The notes: generated by a model from the sequence alone, not told the origin. DNA of 64,000 bases from Diphasiastrum complanatum (GCA_029204225.1 CM055111.1:6848854-6912853); one strand, 5' to 3'; numbered from the stretch's first letter, positions 33,710 through 45,900 are shown. Translations and numbers: made by a program.

Positions 33710-33808
<99 letters not shown>

Positions 33809-34267
33809 TGGAGAAACCAAGAGAGTTTTATTAGAATGAGAATGGAAGATGATGCAATACAAAGTAAATGACTCCCTCTTATAGATTTTAGAGGTGAGCC
33901 TCATTTACTCTCATTGGCCACTTCATTGGGACAAGGATTCTAATCCAAGCCTTTCAGAGAAACACAACTTAAATCTAATGGTGCTAAGAAAACACAAGGG
34001 CACTCACATGATTCATGTGAGTTTTAAGTTGGGCTCTTTTAGCTTTTTTATTTGCAACTTGACTTAGGGCCTCTAATGTCATTTTAGAGTTTTAAGCCCC
34101 TAGTCTCTTATTCCTAGAAATTACAACTTGCTACTTGTGCTCATTGGTGGCTGGGCTTATACACACATGATGCCAGTGCCTTGCACTTATTATTCTACTA
34201 TACTGTGGCGGGGCCCACTAGGCAAGGCTTGGCCAATAGTATTTGTATACATGAAATACCCACAACA
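33517..34267 (-). mobile_element. 5' LTR of Tat-like element
   Basis: A 751-bp LTR with matching ends, TGTTG at 34267 and CAACA at 33517 on the minus strand. A TATA-like TATAAGAGGG lies near 33871-33880, and a (TC)n tract about 70 bp downstream of it. The upper end abuts copia RT sequence at 34268, so the element inserted into a copia copy. Confidence 0.75.
33712..33802. repeat. (GA)n microsatellite within the LTR
   Basis: A perfect GA/TC tract of 91 bp inside the Tat-like 5' LTR, flanked by further GA-rich sequence. Confidence 0.97.
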
Positions 34268-35200
34268 TATAGCAATGAAGATATAGATGACATCAAGATG
34301 GCACTTAAAAGTAAGTTTGAGATACAAGATCTTGGTAAGCTTTACTATATCTTAGGAATAGAGATTGTTAGGACTATTTTCATTTGTCAAGAGAAGTATT
34401 CTAACTCTATTCTAAAAAAATTTCATATGGAAAATTGCAAAGTAGTTTCTACTCCTATGGAATCAAATGTAAAGCTATCTATAAGAGGTAATGAAAGATC
34501 CTTCAAGGACATTACTCTCTATAGAAAGCTCATAGAATCTCTTATTTGGTTAACCATCACAAGACCTGATCTAAGCTATGTGGTTGGTAAACTAAGTCAA
34601 TTCATGCAAGATCCTAGTGAGGCTCATTGGAAGCTAGGAAAGAGAGTACTAAGATACCTCTCGGGATCTAGAGATTTTGGCATATTGTATGAAGGATCTT
34701 CACCTAACCTTTGTGGTTTCTCAGATTCAGATTTTGCAGGTGATCAAATGGATAGGAAGTCAACAAGTGCCTTTGCAATATATCTTGAAGAGGGAGCTAT
34801 CTCATGGCTATCAAAGAAGCAACCTACTATCTCTCTATCTTCCACCGAGGCCGAGTACAAGGCATTGACAACATGCACCCAGGAGATGCTTTGAATAAAG
34901 AGGATGCTATTGGATCTTCACTTGCTGGAAGCTAAGAAGACACCAATCATCTATTTTGACAACCTTTCAGCCCAAAGCTTGGCAACCAATCCAGTTTTCC
35001 ATGCTAGAAGCAAGCACATTGAGATTGCTCATCACTTTGTGAGGGATTGCCAAAGAGGTGGTGCTTCAACATGTCTCTTCATTGGAGTGTGTGGCTGATA
35101 TCTTCACCAAACTATTGGGAAAGGACCTGTGTTATAAGCATAGATCTATCTTGGAATGTGTTCAAGATCTATGTTAAAACTAGCATCCAATATTGAGGAG
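34268..35200 (+). pseudogene. Copia RT C-terminus and RNase H fragment
   Basis: The coding part begins abruptly at the Tat-like LTR with YSNEDIDDIKMALKSKFEIQDLG, the region just after the RT active site. It then gives GIEIVRT, PMESNVKLS, TRPDLSYVVGKLSQFMQ, FSDSDFAGDQMDRKSTSAFA and SLSSTEAEYKAL. A TGA at 34892-34894 interrupts the frame (QEML stop IKRML). RNase H continues as IIYFDNLSAQSLATN and HARSKHIEIAHHFVRD to a second break near 35060. It ends at the polypurine tract before 35205. It is close to the pol at 14.9-17.8 kb but a different copy. Confidence 0.85.
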
Positions 35201-35204
35201 GGAG

Positions 35205-35911
35205 TGTGAAAATTGTCAACATTTCCTAGCTAGTTTGAGGCCTAAATTGGCAATTTTTGTACATAGTTTTGGATCTAACCTTTCACACATGTGAAAGAGG
35301 CCTAGATACTTTTATTTTAGTATATATTTCATATTGAATAAGTCCCAAACTTTAGAACCTTCGAAATGACACCAAAATCATGTTATTTGGACATATAGGC
35401 TAAAATTGGCTATTTTTGGCTACAAGTGCCCTAAAATTGGGGCCTAAGTTCTAGATAGAGGAGAGAGAGTCATCTCTCTCACTATATTAGGCTGAAATTC
35501 TTGGAGAACAGGTTGGAGAAACTTTTTGTATTGTTGAGAGAGATCAATAGATCATTGTCACAGTTTCTTCCTCCATTGAGAGCATTGCTCTATGTATTGT
35601 CTTCAAGCTTTTGTGTATGATCTTAAGAGGTTTCCAAAAGTGGTAGGCTGATGTTGTAGGGTTGGTATGCTGTTGTTTTTGGCTGCCATCAGTATCTTTC
35701 ATAAGTTTCTTTTGTCTCTTGAATGCTTTGTCAAGTTCATGTGTATCAAAGGTAGCATTAGGATGCTTTGCCAATTAGAGAAGTCTGCGAGAGTTCAAAA
35801 GGTGATTTGACTGCCCTACGAAGGTTTTGCGAGGGTTCAGACTGTCTGCGAGGGTTCAACTCTCGCAGGAGGTGATCTCTCGCAAAACATGTTCTTGTGG
35901 TTGGATTTTCA
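35205..35911 (+). mobile_element. 3' LTR of the 34.3-kb copia fragment
   Basis: TTGAGGAGGGAG precedes TGTGAAAATTGTCAAC at 35205. The LTR probably ends at TTGGATTTTCA (35911), giving about 707 bp, near the 689-699 bp of its relatives. Near the end are repeated CTGCGAGGGTTCA words and their inverse CTCGCA. Gypsy integrase sequence follows directly. Confidence 0.65.
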
Positions 35912-36165
35912 AGGTCAGACCATGTAGGTAGGCTAATTTCACTGCTCTTTGGAAATGTTTTTGTGCGCTTTGAATGCCCGGTGGAGATAGTCAGTGATCG
36001 CGAAAGTCATTTCATCAATGAGACCATCAAGGTCCTGTTGGAGGAATTCTTCGTGATCCAAAGAACCAGTACGCCATATTGTCCTTGCGGTAATGGGCAA
36101 GTAGAATCATCCAATAAGAGCACGAAAACATTTCACTGCTCTGATTTAGCTTGGTTGGCCCCGCA
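35912..36165 (+). pseudogene. Gypsy integrase fragment
   Basis: The frame shows FECPVEIVSDRESHF (containing the second catalytic D), LLEEFFVIQRTSTPY and NGQVESSNKSTKTF (containing the catalytic E in the position of the NGQAEST motif). The first D and the zinc domain are missing, because the fragment is cut at the copia LTR. The part from 36020 is duplicated at 36361-36506. Confidence 0.75.
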
Positions 36166-36354
36166 CAGGAGGACTACATGGAGAGATGTGATCTATTTAT
36201 AGTTGACTTGCATGGGAGTTGCATGGTTTCATGCACATGACTCTACCCTCTATATAATGAGGTAGGGATTCTCCCATCGACATATTGGGTTTAGGTTACC
36301 AATCTCTCTCTTCTCCTCTAGCTTTCACATGGCATGGCTTGGGGACTAGATCCA
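36020..36354 (+). repeat. Tandem unit A-B, first copy
   Basis: Unit A (36020-36165, end of the integrase fragment) and unit B (36166-36354, 189 bp) recur as A' 36361-36506 and B' 36710-36898. B contains CTCTATATAATGAGG and TCTATTTATAG and looks like part of an LTR or promoter. The copies differ at a small number of positions. Confidence 0.85.
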
Positions 36355-36360
36355 AAATTG

Positions 36361-36898
36361 GAGACCATCAAGATCTTGTTGGAGGAATTCTTCGTGATCC
36401 ATAGAACCAATACGCCATATTGTCCTCGAGGTAATGGGCAAGCAGAATCATCCAATAAGAACACGAAAACATTTCACTGCTCTGATTCTACTTGGTTGGC
36501 CCCGCATTAGATATTCTACAATGTCGACAGCCCATTCTGGTACTGTGTCCACGTAAAATAAGGCAACATCAACCAGCTCATCGTCGGGTTGGGTTGCAAC
36601 CTCCTTTCCCTTAATTTGTGACACATGATCTGCCATGTAGTGTTGTTTTTCCTTGCGGACTACTATTCGAAAATCAAACTCCAACAACAGAAGTAGCCAT
36701 CTGGTTAGGCAGGAGGACTACATGGGGAGATGTGATCTATTTATAGTTGACTTGCATGGGGGTTGCATGGTTTCATGCACATGACTCTACTCTCTATATA
36801 ATGAGGTAGAAATTCTCTCGTCGACATATTGGATTTAGGTTACCAATCTCTCTCTTCTCCTCTAGCTTTCACATGGCATGGCTTGGGGACTAGATCCA
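36361..36898 (+). repeat. Tandem unit A-B, second copy, with 203-bp insert
   Basis: A' and B' are separated by 36507-36709, which is absent between A and B in the first copy. The insert is gypsy sequence on the opposite strand. Confidence 0.85.
36448..36687 (-). pseudogene. Gypsy RNase H-integrase connection fragment
   Basis: The minus-strand frame reads LEFDFRIVVRKEKQHYMADHVSQI, the well-conserved end of gypsy RNase H, then DDELVDVALF and VDIVEYL, the following connection. The coding part is essentially the 203-bp insert between A' and B'. Confidence 0.7.
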
Positions 36899-36989
36899 GG
36901 TCTACGATTGATTGGGCGGGTTGGCTCCATTGTCTCTCTTATTGTGTTCTCCTATCTCATCTTAGGGGTAATCCTTTAGGGTCTTTACA

Positions 36990-37400
36990 GTTCCCACGTG
37001 TGAAAGAATGTACATAAGTCACTTTTATAAAGTTAGATTGATTTTAGCTAGATCTACACAAGTGTGAAATTGACCTTTGAATAGAATCTTGAAATTGGTC
37101 AAATTGGTCAAACTTTATGTAAATAGATTGGACTTCCATGTGAATGAGTTATTACTCACACATGTCAAAATGCCATTCACACGTGTGGATAAGCTTCTAG
37201 ATGAGAAGATAGAAAGATTCCATTAGATCCTATTTTATAGGAAATACTCCTATAAATGTGGAAGACTAGCTTTTTTGTTTCTAGCCAAAGAGCATAGTCA
37301 GCTTTGTGAAATGAGCATATGTGGCTCTCATTGGTGGATCTGGATGACTAGGCACTCTTCACATGTGTGAAGGCTTGTTGGACAGTACACAGCTCGTGGA
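36990..37400. mobile_element. Copia LTR-like remnant
   Basis: It contains several CACACGTGTG/CACATGTGTG palindromes, a TCCTATAAATG TATA box near 37250 and AGATGAGAAGATAGAAA, which resembles AGTGAGAAGATAGAAA in the LTR at 17774-18462. Boundaries are not clear. Confidence 0.4.
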
Positions 37401-37599
37401 TGTACTTAAAGGGATCAACCAAATCAATGAGAAGCTAATGAGACATTGCCAATTTCTAGTTTTGCTTGTATTCTCCACATTTGTCTTGTGTTTTTGTGAT
37501 TGGAATGTATAAGAGAAGCTCTTTAGATCCTACTTACAAATCCTAAACACAAAGGATGACACACTGTGGAGAAATCACCCAAGCAACTAGAAGCATCCA

Positions 37600-38033
37600 A
37601 TCAATCTCTAGAAGCCTCACCCCCAGGCCAAGGAACAAGAAGCATGAATGTTTGAGTGAGAGCCTAGCAATGAATCAAGAACCATGATAAGGAGTAGGAT
37701 GAGTTTGGACCTCTTATATAGAGCAAAAGCATCCTGGACACATAGCCATGCATAGCCCTATGTTCCCTATACATAGATTCACCTAGAATAGAGTCCTATG
37801 CATGGACCAACTATTTATAGAATTGCTATTGATAACTCTACACATGCATACACTATCCCATACCTTGTCTAAACTCCATTTAGTGTGTTCTAGGACTCAC
37901 AAGGATATTAGTTACTTTTGGGTCATGTCCAGTATGACATGGCATAACTAACAGCTTGTTTCACTTGAGTACCGTCATGTATCCAAGACTAGGAGTATAT
38001 AGTATCCTATGTGTACTGGTCATAGGCATAACA
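37600..38033 (-). mobile_element. Chromovirus 3' LTR, start
   Basis: On the minus strand the tract AAGGAGGGAAGAA is followed by TGTTATGCCTATGACC at 38033. A TATA box (TCTATAAATAG) lies near 37815-37805 on the minus strand. The far end is not resolved. Confidence 0.6.
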
Positions 38034-38061
38034 TTCTTCCCTCCTTGAACTGTTTCTATCC

Positions 38062-38415
38062 TTAGAAACTAAAATTTGGAAAATTCTTCTTTATGCTATC
38101 AACTCTCTCCCACAAATCATCATCCTCAGTACGACCCTTCCACCGAATTAAGCACTCAGAGATAGAACAATTTCTCAATTGTTTATCTCTGGTTCTGAGC
38201 ACTTTCTCAAGTTCCAAAGGTACATTAAGTGACAAATCTTCCAAATGGGATAAATCCTCATCCAATCCAACTGTATCACCATCATGTAAACTTAGTTTCA
38301 AACAACTTACATGAAACACTGGGTGTGCAATCGATTTTCCTTGAAGATTGAGTTCATATGCCAAAGAACCAATTCTACATACAATCTTGAAAGGTCCACA
38401 ATAACGGGTAGACAA
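38062..38415 (-). CDS. Chromovirus Pol C-terminus with chromodomain
   Basis: A 117-codon minus-strand frame at the end of pol. It starts with STRYCGPFKIVCRIG and YELNLQGKSIAHPVFHVSCLK, the integrase C-terminal domain. Then follows a chromodomain-like module: PLELEKVLRTRDKQLRN, ECLIRWKG and DDDLWERVDSIKKNFPNF. Chromodomains direct integration of chromoviruses to heterochromatin. The frame is joined to the integrase core at 38541 by a short segment with stops, so the polyprotein is broken. Confidence 0.8.
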   Translation of the reverse strand: MSTRYCGPFKIVCRIGSLAYELNLQGKSIAHPVFHVSCLKLSLHDGDTVGLDEDLSHLEDLSLNVPLELEKVLRTRDKQLRNCSISECLIRWKGRTEDDDLWERVDSIKKNFPNFSF

Positions 38416-38540
38416 CTTATAATGTTTTCCTATACGTAACGTCTTAGAATCTTTTGGAATCCTAAGATATACCCAGTCGTCAACTTTAAAATCTGAGATC
38501 TCTTAAGATCAGTATAGTGTTTAGCTCTATCCTGAGCACT

Positions 38541-39340
38541 TCAGATAATATCCTTAGCCACTTGCAACATTTCTTGCATATCATGCAAAAAATCAACAAC
38601 CTTTTGGATCTTAACAGACTTCGTCTCAACATTTACTGGAGATCTAGGTTGAAAAGCGTACATAAGCATAAAAGGACTGTAACCTGTAGCAGAATGTTTT
38701 CTACTATTATATGCAAACTCAACCAGTGGGAGATAATCTTCCCAATGATATTGCCTGTGAGAAACATATGTGCTCAAAATATCTTCCATAATTTGATTAG
38801 TCCTTTCTGTCTGGCCATCTGATTCAACATGATCAGAAAAACTTAAACTCAAAGAAGTTTCCAGTTTATGGAATACTGCTGACCAAAAGTGACCTGTGAA
38901 CTTAGGATCTCTATCACTAATAATGTCACTTGGCAGACCATACAACTGAAATAATCTTTCAACAAAGATCTGGGCTAAATCAAAAGCCTTTATAGTTGAC
39001 TTGACTGGTATGAATGCAGCTAACTTAACTAACCGATCTACTACAACCCAAATAGAATCATTTTGCCATTGGATCTTTGGAAGTCCAACTACAAAATCCA
39101 TAGATATGCTTTCCCATTTCTTATTTGGGATATCTAACGGATGCAACAAACCACTAGCCTTATGGTGTTCAGCCTTTGCTAGTTGACAGGGCTTGCATTT
39201 AACAACATATGACTCGACATATGGCTTGAGCTTTGTCCAATAAAATTCTCTCTTAACTAAGTCCATAGTCATGTGTATACCGGGATCTTTCGATTTTCTT
39301 CTCATCAGGAACACCGTGCAGATTGAAGTAACTACTCCAC
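38541..39340 (-). CDS. Chromovirus integrase, zinc domain and core
   Basis: The minus-strand frame holds GIHMTMDLVKREFYWTKLK, CKPCQLAKAEH (zinc domain), SISMDFVVGLPK (first D), IISDRDPKFTGHFW (second D) and SDGQTERTNQ (E), then YHWEDYLPLVEFAYNS. The catalytic triad is complete. Upstream of about residue 25 the frame has basic, non-conserved sequence, because gag N-terminal DNA is joined here and the rest of gag, protease, RT and RNase H are missing. Confidence 0.85.
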
Positions 39341-39348
39341 TTGGCCAG

Positions 39349-39585
39349 CTAGTCCTCGACGACCTCAGATTTCTTCTCCTTCTTCTCGCCCGCATAAACC
39401 TCCAGTTGAAAACCAAGATTGGGTGAAGACATCAATTTGACTTGATTCAAAAGAATTTCCATTTGCTGATCTCTCATCTGATTACGATTATTCATATCAT
39501 TGAGTGCCGTACTCAACTGTTGACAAATCACCATATAAGATGACGCACTTGGATTTGCAGCTTTATTTGAAGTTTTTTCGGCCAT
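39349..39585 (-). pseudogene. Chromovirus gag N-terminal remnant
   Basis: A 78-codon frame beginning MAEKTSNKAANPSASS with a helical stretch (QQLSTALNDMNNRNQMRDQQM) and an acidic/basic end (EKKEKKSEVVED). It sits where gag should start, directly upstream of the integrase on the same strand. The identity as gag is inferred from position and composition. Confidence 0.5.
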
Positions 39586-39589
39586 CTCG

Positions 39590-41290
39590 ATATATCTATC
39601 CTGGAAATTACTAAATTTAATTAATATCTGATTAACTCATAGTGAAGTATTGTTGACCAAAAACTGACTAAAATTGATTCCAGTATGGTCAAATCACTAT
39701 TTTTAGTCAATTTCATAGACATTACAAGAAACTGAAAAAAAAACTAAAAATTTTGAGTTTTCGCACTTTTAATTTAAAAACAAAAAATTACGCTTTCAAA
39801 AAATTCATAAAAAATCACTGTTAGTTATTAAGCAATCGAAATTGAGAATTCAACTCGCAGTTCGATTCTTAATTTTACTCTGTTAATGTCCCTCAGGCAT
39901 GCAAGACATGCGACATTAAATTGATTCTTTACTTTACGAAACTTTACGTAAAAATTCAGTTCTACGGAAATTGTCAACTATAAAATCTAGTTTTGTATCT
40001 AACCGTCAGAGTACATGCATATGACCACTCAAAACAAATCTAAACTACTCATGCATGTTAGAATCACTCTAAGAAACCACATGCAGACATTTTATGCAAG
40101 CACAGTGCTTCAAAATAGGAAATTGTCGTGCATGCTATCAGAACAATTGGAAATTTTACCAATTTTGTTCACAAAATTGCAAAACTTCAGATGCTCATAT
40201 CTTTGGCTACAAGACACCAAATTGGGTGCTGTAAAGCTCAGTACAGAGGGAGACCCAGTGAACAAGACACTTGCCATGTCAGCCTGCCACGTAGGACAAC
40301 CACATGCGAGTTCAGAATAGCCAATTAAGCTATAGGAGGGTGCACTTTTTCAAGACCAATATGTCCAAAAACATGCAAACACTCAACCAAGCCTAAAAAT
40401 GATGATCCAAACAGTCTTAAATGGTCTCTAAGAGTTCCATGAAGCCTTCATACAGATCCTATGAAGCAGTATGGGCTGAGAACCATGAATTTTTGGTTTC
40501 TAGAAGTCAAAATTGCTACAAATATGATGGAATTGAAACATAAGCCTCTACCCATCAATTTACAGGTCTGATAGCTTGCTGGGAAGGTAAAAAGGAATAC
40601 AAATCATGCTGGAAAAAATCCAAAATGATCTCCTTATGGATTTAGAGAAATCCATCCCCCAAAAATCACCAAAATTGGTCAATTTTTGACACTTTTTGCC
40701 TTCCTACAAACCCAATTGCTGGAATTCTTGGCTCTAACTTCTAGAACAGCTTCAAAAGACTATGATTCATCGTTTCCCAACTTCAATTGATGTTCAACAA
40801 CCTCCTACCATCCAATTCCATGAAAAAACAGGCAGCTATTTTAGGGTTGATGATAAGTTGGTGACGTCGGTCCGACACTATTGAAAAACTCGAAAAACCT
40901 GAAGGTCCCTTAGACTGAAAGTATGTAAATTCCGAAGGTGCAAAAAATCCCGAAGGTGCCTTTAGAGCGAAGGCAGAAAAATGCAAAAGAATACGATGGT
41001 GGGCCTGAAATGGATTCCAAGGCATTCTGGCCACTGTGTCGCATTTTTTGCGAAGGTACGAAAAAGGCAAAAAAAGACGAAGGTGCCTTAAAAACGATCA
41101 AGGCACAAAAATCTCAAAGGTCAAAAATGGCAAAAAATGCATGCATTTTTTTCAAAGGCAGATTCTGCTTTTTTTTTCCTGCCCGTCTGTACGAATTCCG
41201 TACAACTGCCATGTGGCACATTTGTGTTGGTCAGTCAAAGTCAAGCCTGCCTATTATGCTTCATAATGTGCTTCTAAATTTCAGGTATCC
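39590..41290. other. No gene; repeat-like AT-rich DNA with GAAGGTGCC words
   Basis: No protein motif was found. At 40890-41130 several GAAGGTGC(C) words recur, giving shadow frames on both strands. Neither a chromovirus 5' LTR nor a primer-binding site was seen upstream of 39585. Confidence 0.45.
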
Positions 41291-41298
41291 ATTACGCA

Positions 41299-41435
41299 AT
41301 GGAAGGAGCCGGGCAAAGGCCATTCTGCCCGGTTCGGCTTTCCCAAAAAAATTTGTGCTCGGCCCCTCCGGGCCTCGCCCAAATTTTTTTGGGAATCCTT
41401 ACCGGGCAGAATGGCTTCTGCCCGGCTCCTTCCAT
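41299..41435. mobile_element. GC-rich hairpin MITE (137 bp)
   Basis: A near-perfect inverted repeat with arms of about 61 bp (about 85 percent matching) around a short CCCCTCCGGG centre. Both ends read ATGGAAGGAGCCGGGCA inward. The GC content is far above the surroundings. No clear target-site duplication is visible. Confidence 0.8.
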
Positions 41436-41499
41436 AATACTTTATGGTTTTATCCACCATTATGACATGACATTCGAGGCCTTGGCTGAGATAGTAGGT

Positions 41500-44400
41500 G
41501 ACAACTAACTTTTTTCCTAGCTCAGTGCATAGTTTTTGTCATTATATCATGCTCTTCTCGTAAGATTAAGACCTTTCTTACACCCTATACTAGTAGATGG
41601 ACTGATCTTAACCCCTTCTTGACTTGGAAATGCTAAGATCCATTGGTATCTTTCAAGGGCGAAAGAATGCAATAACATAAAATTTTGTGGTCTTACTATT
41701 TCAAAAATCTATTGTTATCTTTTTATGAGACAACAATCAACATTATGTGGGAAACAGGATGGAAACATGCCAATTCAAGTTTGCAGAAAGGTGGATCCCA
41801 GTAAATCTTTGGAAAATAGACCTGGATAGAAATTCCTAATTTTTTCCTTGACAGCTTTAATTTCCTTTAAAGTTGGCATGCAGAAGAAGAAAAGGGTATA
41901 AAGAATGCTTGTCCATGTACAAACAATAACACTTATTACTCACAAAATCAAAATACAAAACCGTACAATAGCTCCCGAGAGCCAATGGTACAAACTTACA
42001 GACAAAAACTGCACGTGCGCAGCAACGTGATGTCTGACGTATCTTTATACTATCAAAACCTCCTTATATCCCCAGGAGGTGCAGTGAATAATAGATACTT
42101 TCCTGTACAAGGTGGGGAAAGGATGTGCTGCAAGATAACTTATGCAGGATGAATAAGAGAACAAATGTGCTCACGTAAGTGTCTTGATCCGCACTCTTGT
42201 TAAAAGACAGCATTCCCTCGAAAACTGATTTTTGACACATGGAGTTTGAGACATCTTGAATGGGCACCAGACATGGTTGGTTTTGGTAATGCTGGTTCAG
42301 CGTGTCGTGATGGAAATTTTTACAAGAAAATTCCTGAATCTGCATATAAAACAGCATGCCATTGTGATCCTTTCAATTCGAAGGCACGGGTCCTACATCC
42401 TTAAAGGTAATTCATATGGCTCACAACAAGAATATGTTCATCTTTGTCAGATTATAAGCACCTACAACCCCATATTTGAAACATCTTGCATCAGTGTTTG
42501 AGAGAAGTGCACTGCAGGATATGTAAGCTTGCAGTATTTTACTGTAAGTATTGAAAACTTACATATATAACATGTCTGCTAAAATGGGCAGTGTTCATCC
42601 TCAAAACTCCAGGGTTGAGCATTGTAGCTCTTCTCCAGAAAGCAAATATCTCCACCTGAAATCAAACCAACCAAACCAACCTTCTTTGTATAATTAAAAA
42701 AAAAAAAGACTAATAATGAGCTATCAAAATTTAAATGCACTTGGTTTCAATGTAAACAGGTCCTGGGTGTTGCTTTCACAAGCTGAAAATACTAAGCAAG
42801 ATAAAAAAAAAGATTGAAAATACTCAGGCATTGGTACGTGTAAAAAGAACATTCATGTGGACCATAAATCCTAGATAGCTAATTTTCGCCCCACATTGTA
42901 ATAGTATATGTGCTTGAATTGTGATGGAAGAAAATCATGAACACTCTCACAATATATCATTCTAACATCACAATCGAATATAGTTGGCAATATTTTCAAA
43001 ACGTGGTTCTGTCCAACACATTGAAACGGTGTAATCAAGGCACAAGCTAAAGCTTTTATTGATTCTCAAAAGCACAAGGGAAACTACTAGAAGCAACAAA
43101 ATTTACTGACTTACAATCAAGAGTGATTTCTCCAAGAAATATGGACAAAAAAATACCTCATATATCTTGAATTTGTCTTCATGATATCTGCTGTTAGATC
43201 AAAAGGTAACAGTTTACACAATTTATTATACTGTTATGGGATTCAAAAGAAATTGCTAGGTTTTTGAGAAAAGACAGATTTTGATGAAGTAGAAAAAAAG
43301 AAAGAGATGTAAAGATACTGAACTTTGACAGAGATATGGAACAAGCATCATATAAGAAGCATCGAGAAAGAACAGTGCAGAATGTATATAGCATGAACTG
43401 GGACTTGCATTTTGTGAGTAAATTTACTCGCAGCATGTCAAAACTTGCATGAAGTGAAGGGACAGATCCTAAGCTGAGTGTAGTTTAAAGCTAGGTTGAG
43501 TGGATCCTAAGTTACTCCATGAACTAAGAAATTAGTCTCACTCATTAGGCAACATGATCTCCTTTATAGGCTTCTGCAGATGAGGCCAATGAGAATCTAC
43601 AAGGACCCACTATATCATACTACCAATGTTGAACCTACGTTGCCAAAGCACAACCCCTACAGTCAATAATATCACATAATAGCATGGGGCCCAGGGCCCA
43701 ACTAACTGCAGTAATATGCCAAATAACTCTCCCTCCTGCAAGAAACATTGTCCTCTGTTTGTATGAAGAATATTCTGATGCCAGAAAATAGAAACAGCCA
43801 TAAAATACAAACAAGAAAGATGCCACACAGTAGTATATGCCAACCAATGATAACATAGATAATAACATAACAGACTGAAGGCAAAATATGAAACAAGATC
43901 TCTACTATGTCAATGAGATCCCATGGTAATGTAAGAGACCATGATTGTCACCTGAAGTATGCTACCTGGGGGTAGTAATGGAATGGATCTGAAGGTGTAA
44001 TAGGCTGTGCAAGATCCATATATGCTAACCGTATGGACCATGCATACTATAACAAAGTTAAAATGGCTTCAAATATACCACGGTAGAGCCAACTGCGACA
44101 ACCAAACTTGCAACAGAGAAACAGCATAAGCTGGCTCCCAATGATGTACCTGAATTGGTACATAACAGCTACTCCAAGGTTCCAGCCCAAAGCTAGGAAA
44201 TGAATTGTTGTCTATGGAGCTACCATAAAGCATCACACATAACAATCATAAATAAACAACTGAAGACTCATATAACAATCTGCAATGAAAGTCACTGTAT
44301 GAAAATCAATGCATTGACCATGAAGTACATCCCAGCCCTACTCCAAAGGAAATACTAGACAAGTGTCTCAGAAATAACTGAAAGCACCAAATCAATGGAC

Positions 44401-45900
44401 TTCTAAATGACAAGAGAGTTATCCTTATTATCCTTCAGAAGCCGCTTAGGGATGAGCGTCCTACAAGATTGTCGCTGACACCCTAACCCTACTCCAAGAA
44501 CAAGTAACAGCAAATACGAAGTGACCAAAATGACGTTACAATGGACCCAATGAAATTAACTAGTATTTTGGGAGACTAAAATGAATTTAAGATCCTAAGT
44601 ATTCCAGAGTATCAATATGTGCCCTAATTACATATCCATAACATGAGCTAAAAATTAAACATGAAAGTCCTCCAATGAAACTGTGGGACCAAATTGTGAC
44701 ATGATGAACTTATGAGGCCCCAACTTCCGATTATGCTAGGTTATCAATATGTGTGCTGATTAGATGTCCATAACAAGAGCTAAAAACAAAACACAAAAGT
44801 CCTTTAACTAAAGATTGGGACCAAATATTGATGTGAAAAGGTTACATTCTGCATGCTACGGAGCAAGTGCCATACTTTCAGTAGTAGATCATTCTAAAGA
44901 AGTGATGCAATTATGAAGTTTCTACCAGATACCAAAGCTCCTGGGAAAAATATAAAATTTTGAAACAATTCAATATTCTGTCATCGAGTCTTCCAAGGGG
45001 CTGGAAATTGAACTTTCTATGGCAATGGAAAAGGCCTTAAAGTAGATGCAAAAGATGACTACACGCATTTGACTCAAAGTATAGCAGACAGATAATGCAC
45101 TTAAGCAAAGTGAAGTCATAGAATTCAGATTTGGCATTACTTGGAATATCAGGTCTCTTAGCAAACTTCTTCCTTTATTACGTAAATAAAATTTTATTGT
45201 GCGTAAAAAGAACATTTGCTTCCAACAAAGAAATTAATATAATCTGACAACATAGACACTAAAATTATCCAGGTGAAGCTGACTGTGGTTTTTGCTTTTA
45301 AGCTCGATAACAACTGGAGGGTGATGTGAGTGCGGTTCTGAGTAAAACTTACTGAGGAATCATATTGTCTGTTCTTCAAAGAGCTTTGTTGATAGCAGTT
45401 TATAGAAAAACCCATTGAATCCCTTTCAATTTACTTTCAAACTGTAATCAAAAGCAAGACCTTTTTGAAATCTTCTGACTTTGAACTCTTCTGGAAGGTA
45501 TCAACGTTATGATTGTGATGTGTTCCCTGCTATTCTGAATTCAATAGAAGAATTTGGCCATTTCACAGCCGTAAAAACTTTTTCCTACTTTACATGCACG
45601 GTTCGTAGAGTGTAGAGCATTTTCATCAAATTTGCATAAGGCTTGGGCCTTGGCATAGGGCTTAGGATTTAGGCCTGGCTTAGACATTTGTATTCATTCA
45701 CTTGGACATACTTGAAAATTGCTGACAAGCCTTGGAAGGGCACTACCAGGTTCTTAGCAAAGAATATGAAGTACGTGTGCACCTCATAACAACAATTAGC
45801 TTCTCATAAGCACCTCATATCTTGCAAAGCTACACTGCTGCAAGATATTCTGAATCATTCAAAATGAACTTCAATTACAGGACAAGTTGAAACAAAAAAA
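41500..45900. other. No confidently recognised exon; intron or 3' flank of the BEACH gene
   Basis: AT-rich DNA lying downstream of the last recognised BEACH exon. Possible splice-flanked open segments, such as 42571-42660 on the minus strand, could not be matched to the protein. Confidence 0.4.
44597..44832. repeat. Imperfect tandem duplication of about 128 bp
   Basis: Segments starting near 44597 and 44725 share TATCAATATGTG, CCATAACA(T/A)GAGCTAAAAA, AAAGTCCT and GGGACCAAAT in the same order. The divergence suggests an old duplication. Confidence 0.7.

Noticed and set aside
42571-42662. Minus-strand segment with good splice-like borders, a possible further BEACH exon
   Set aside because: None of the three frames matches the expected protein after GPF, and the phase does not fit clearly; kept only as a possibility.
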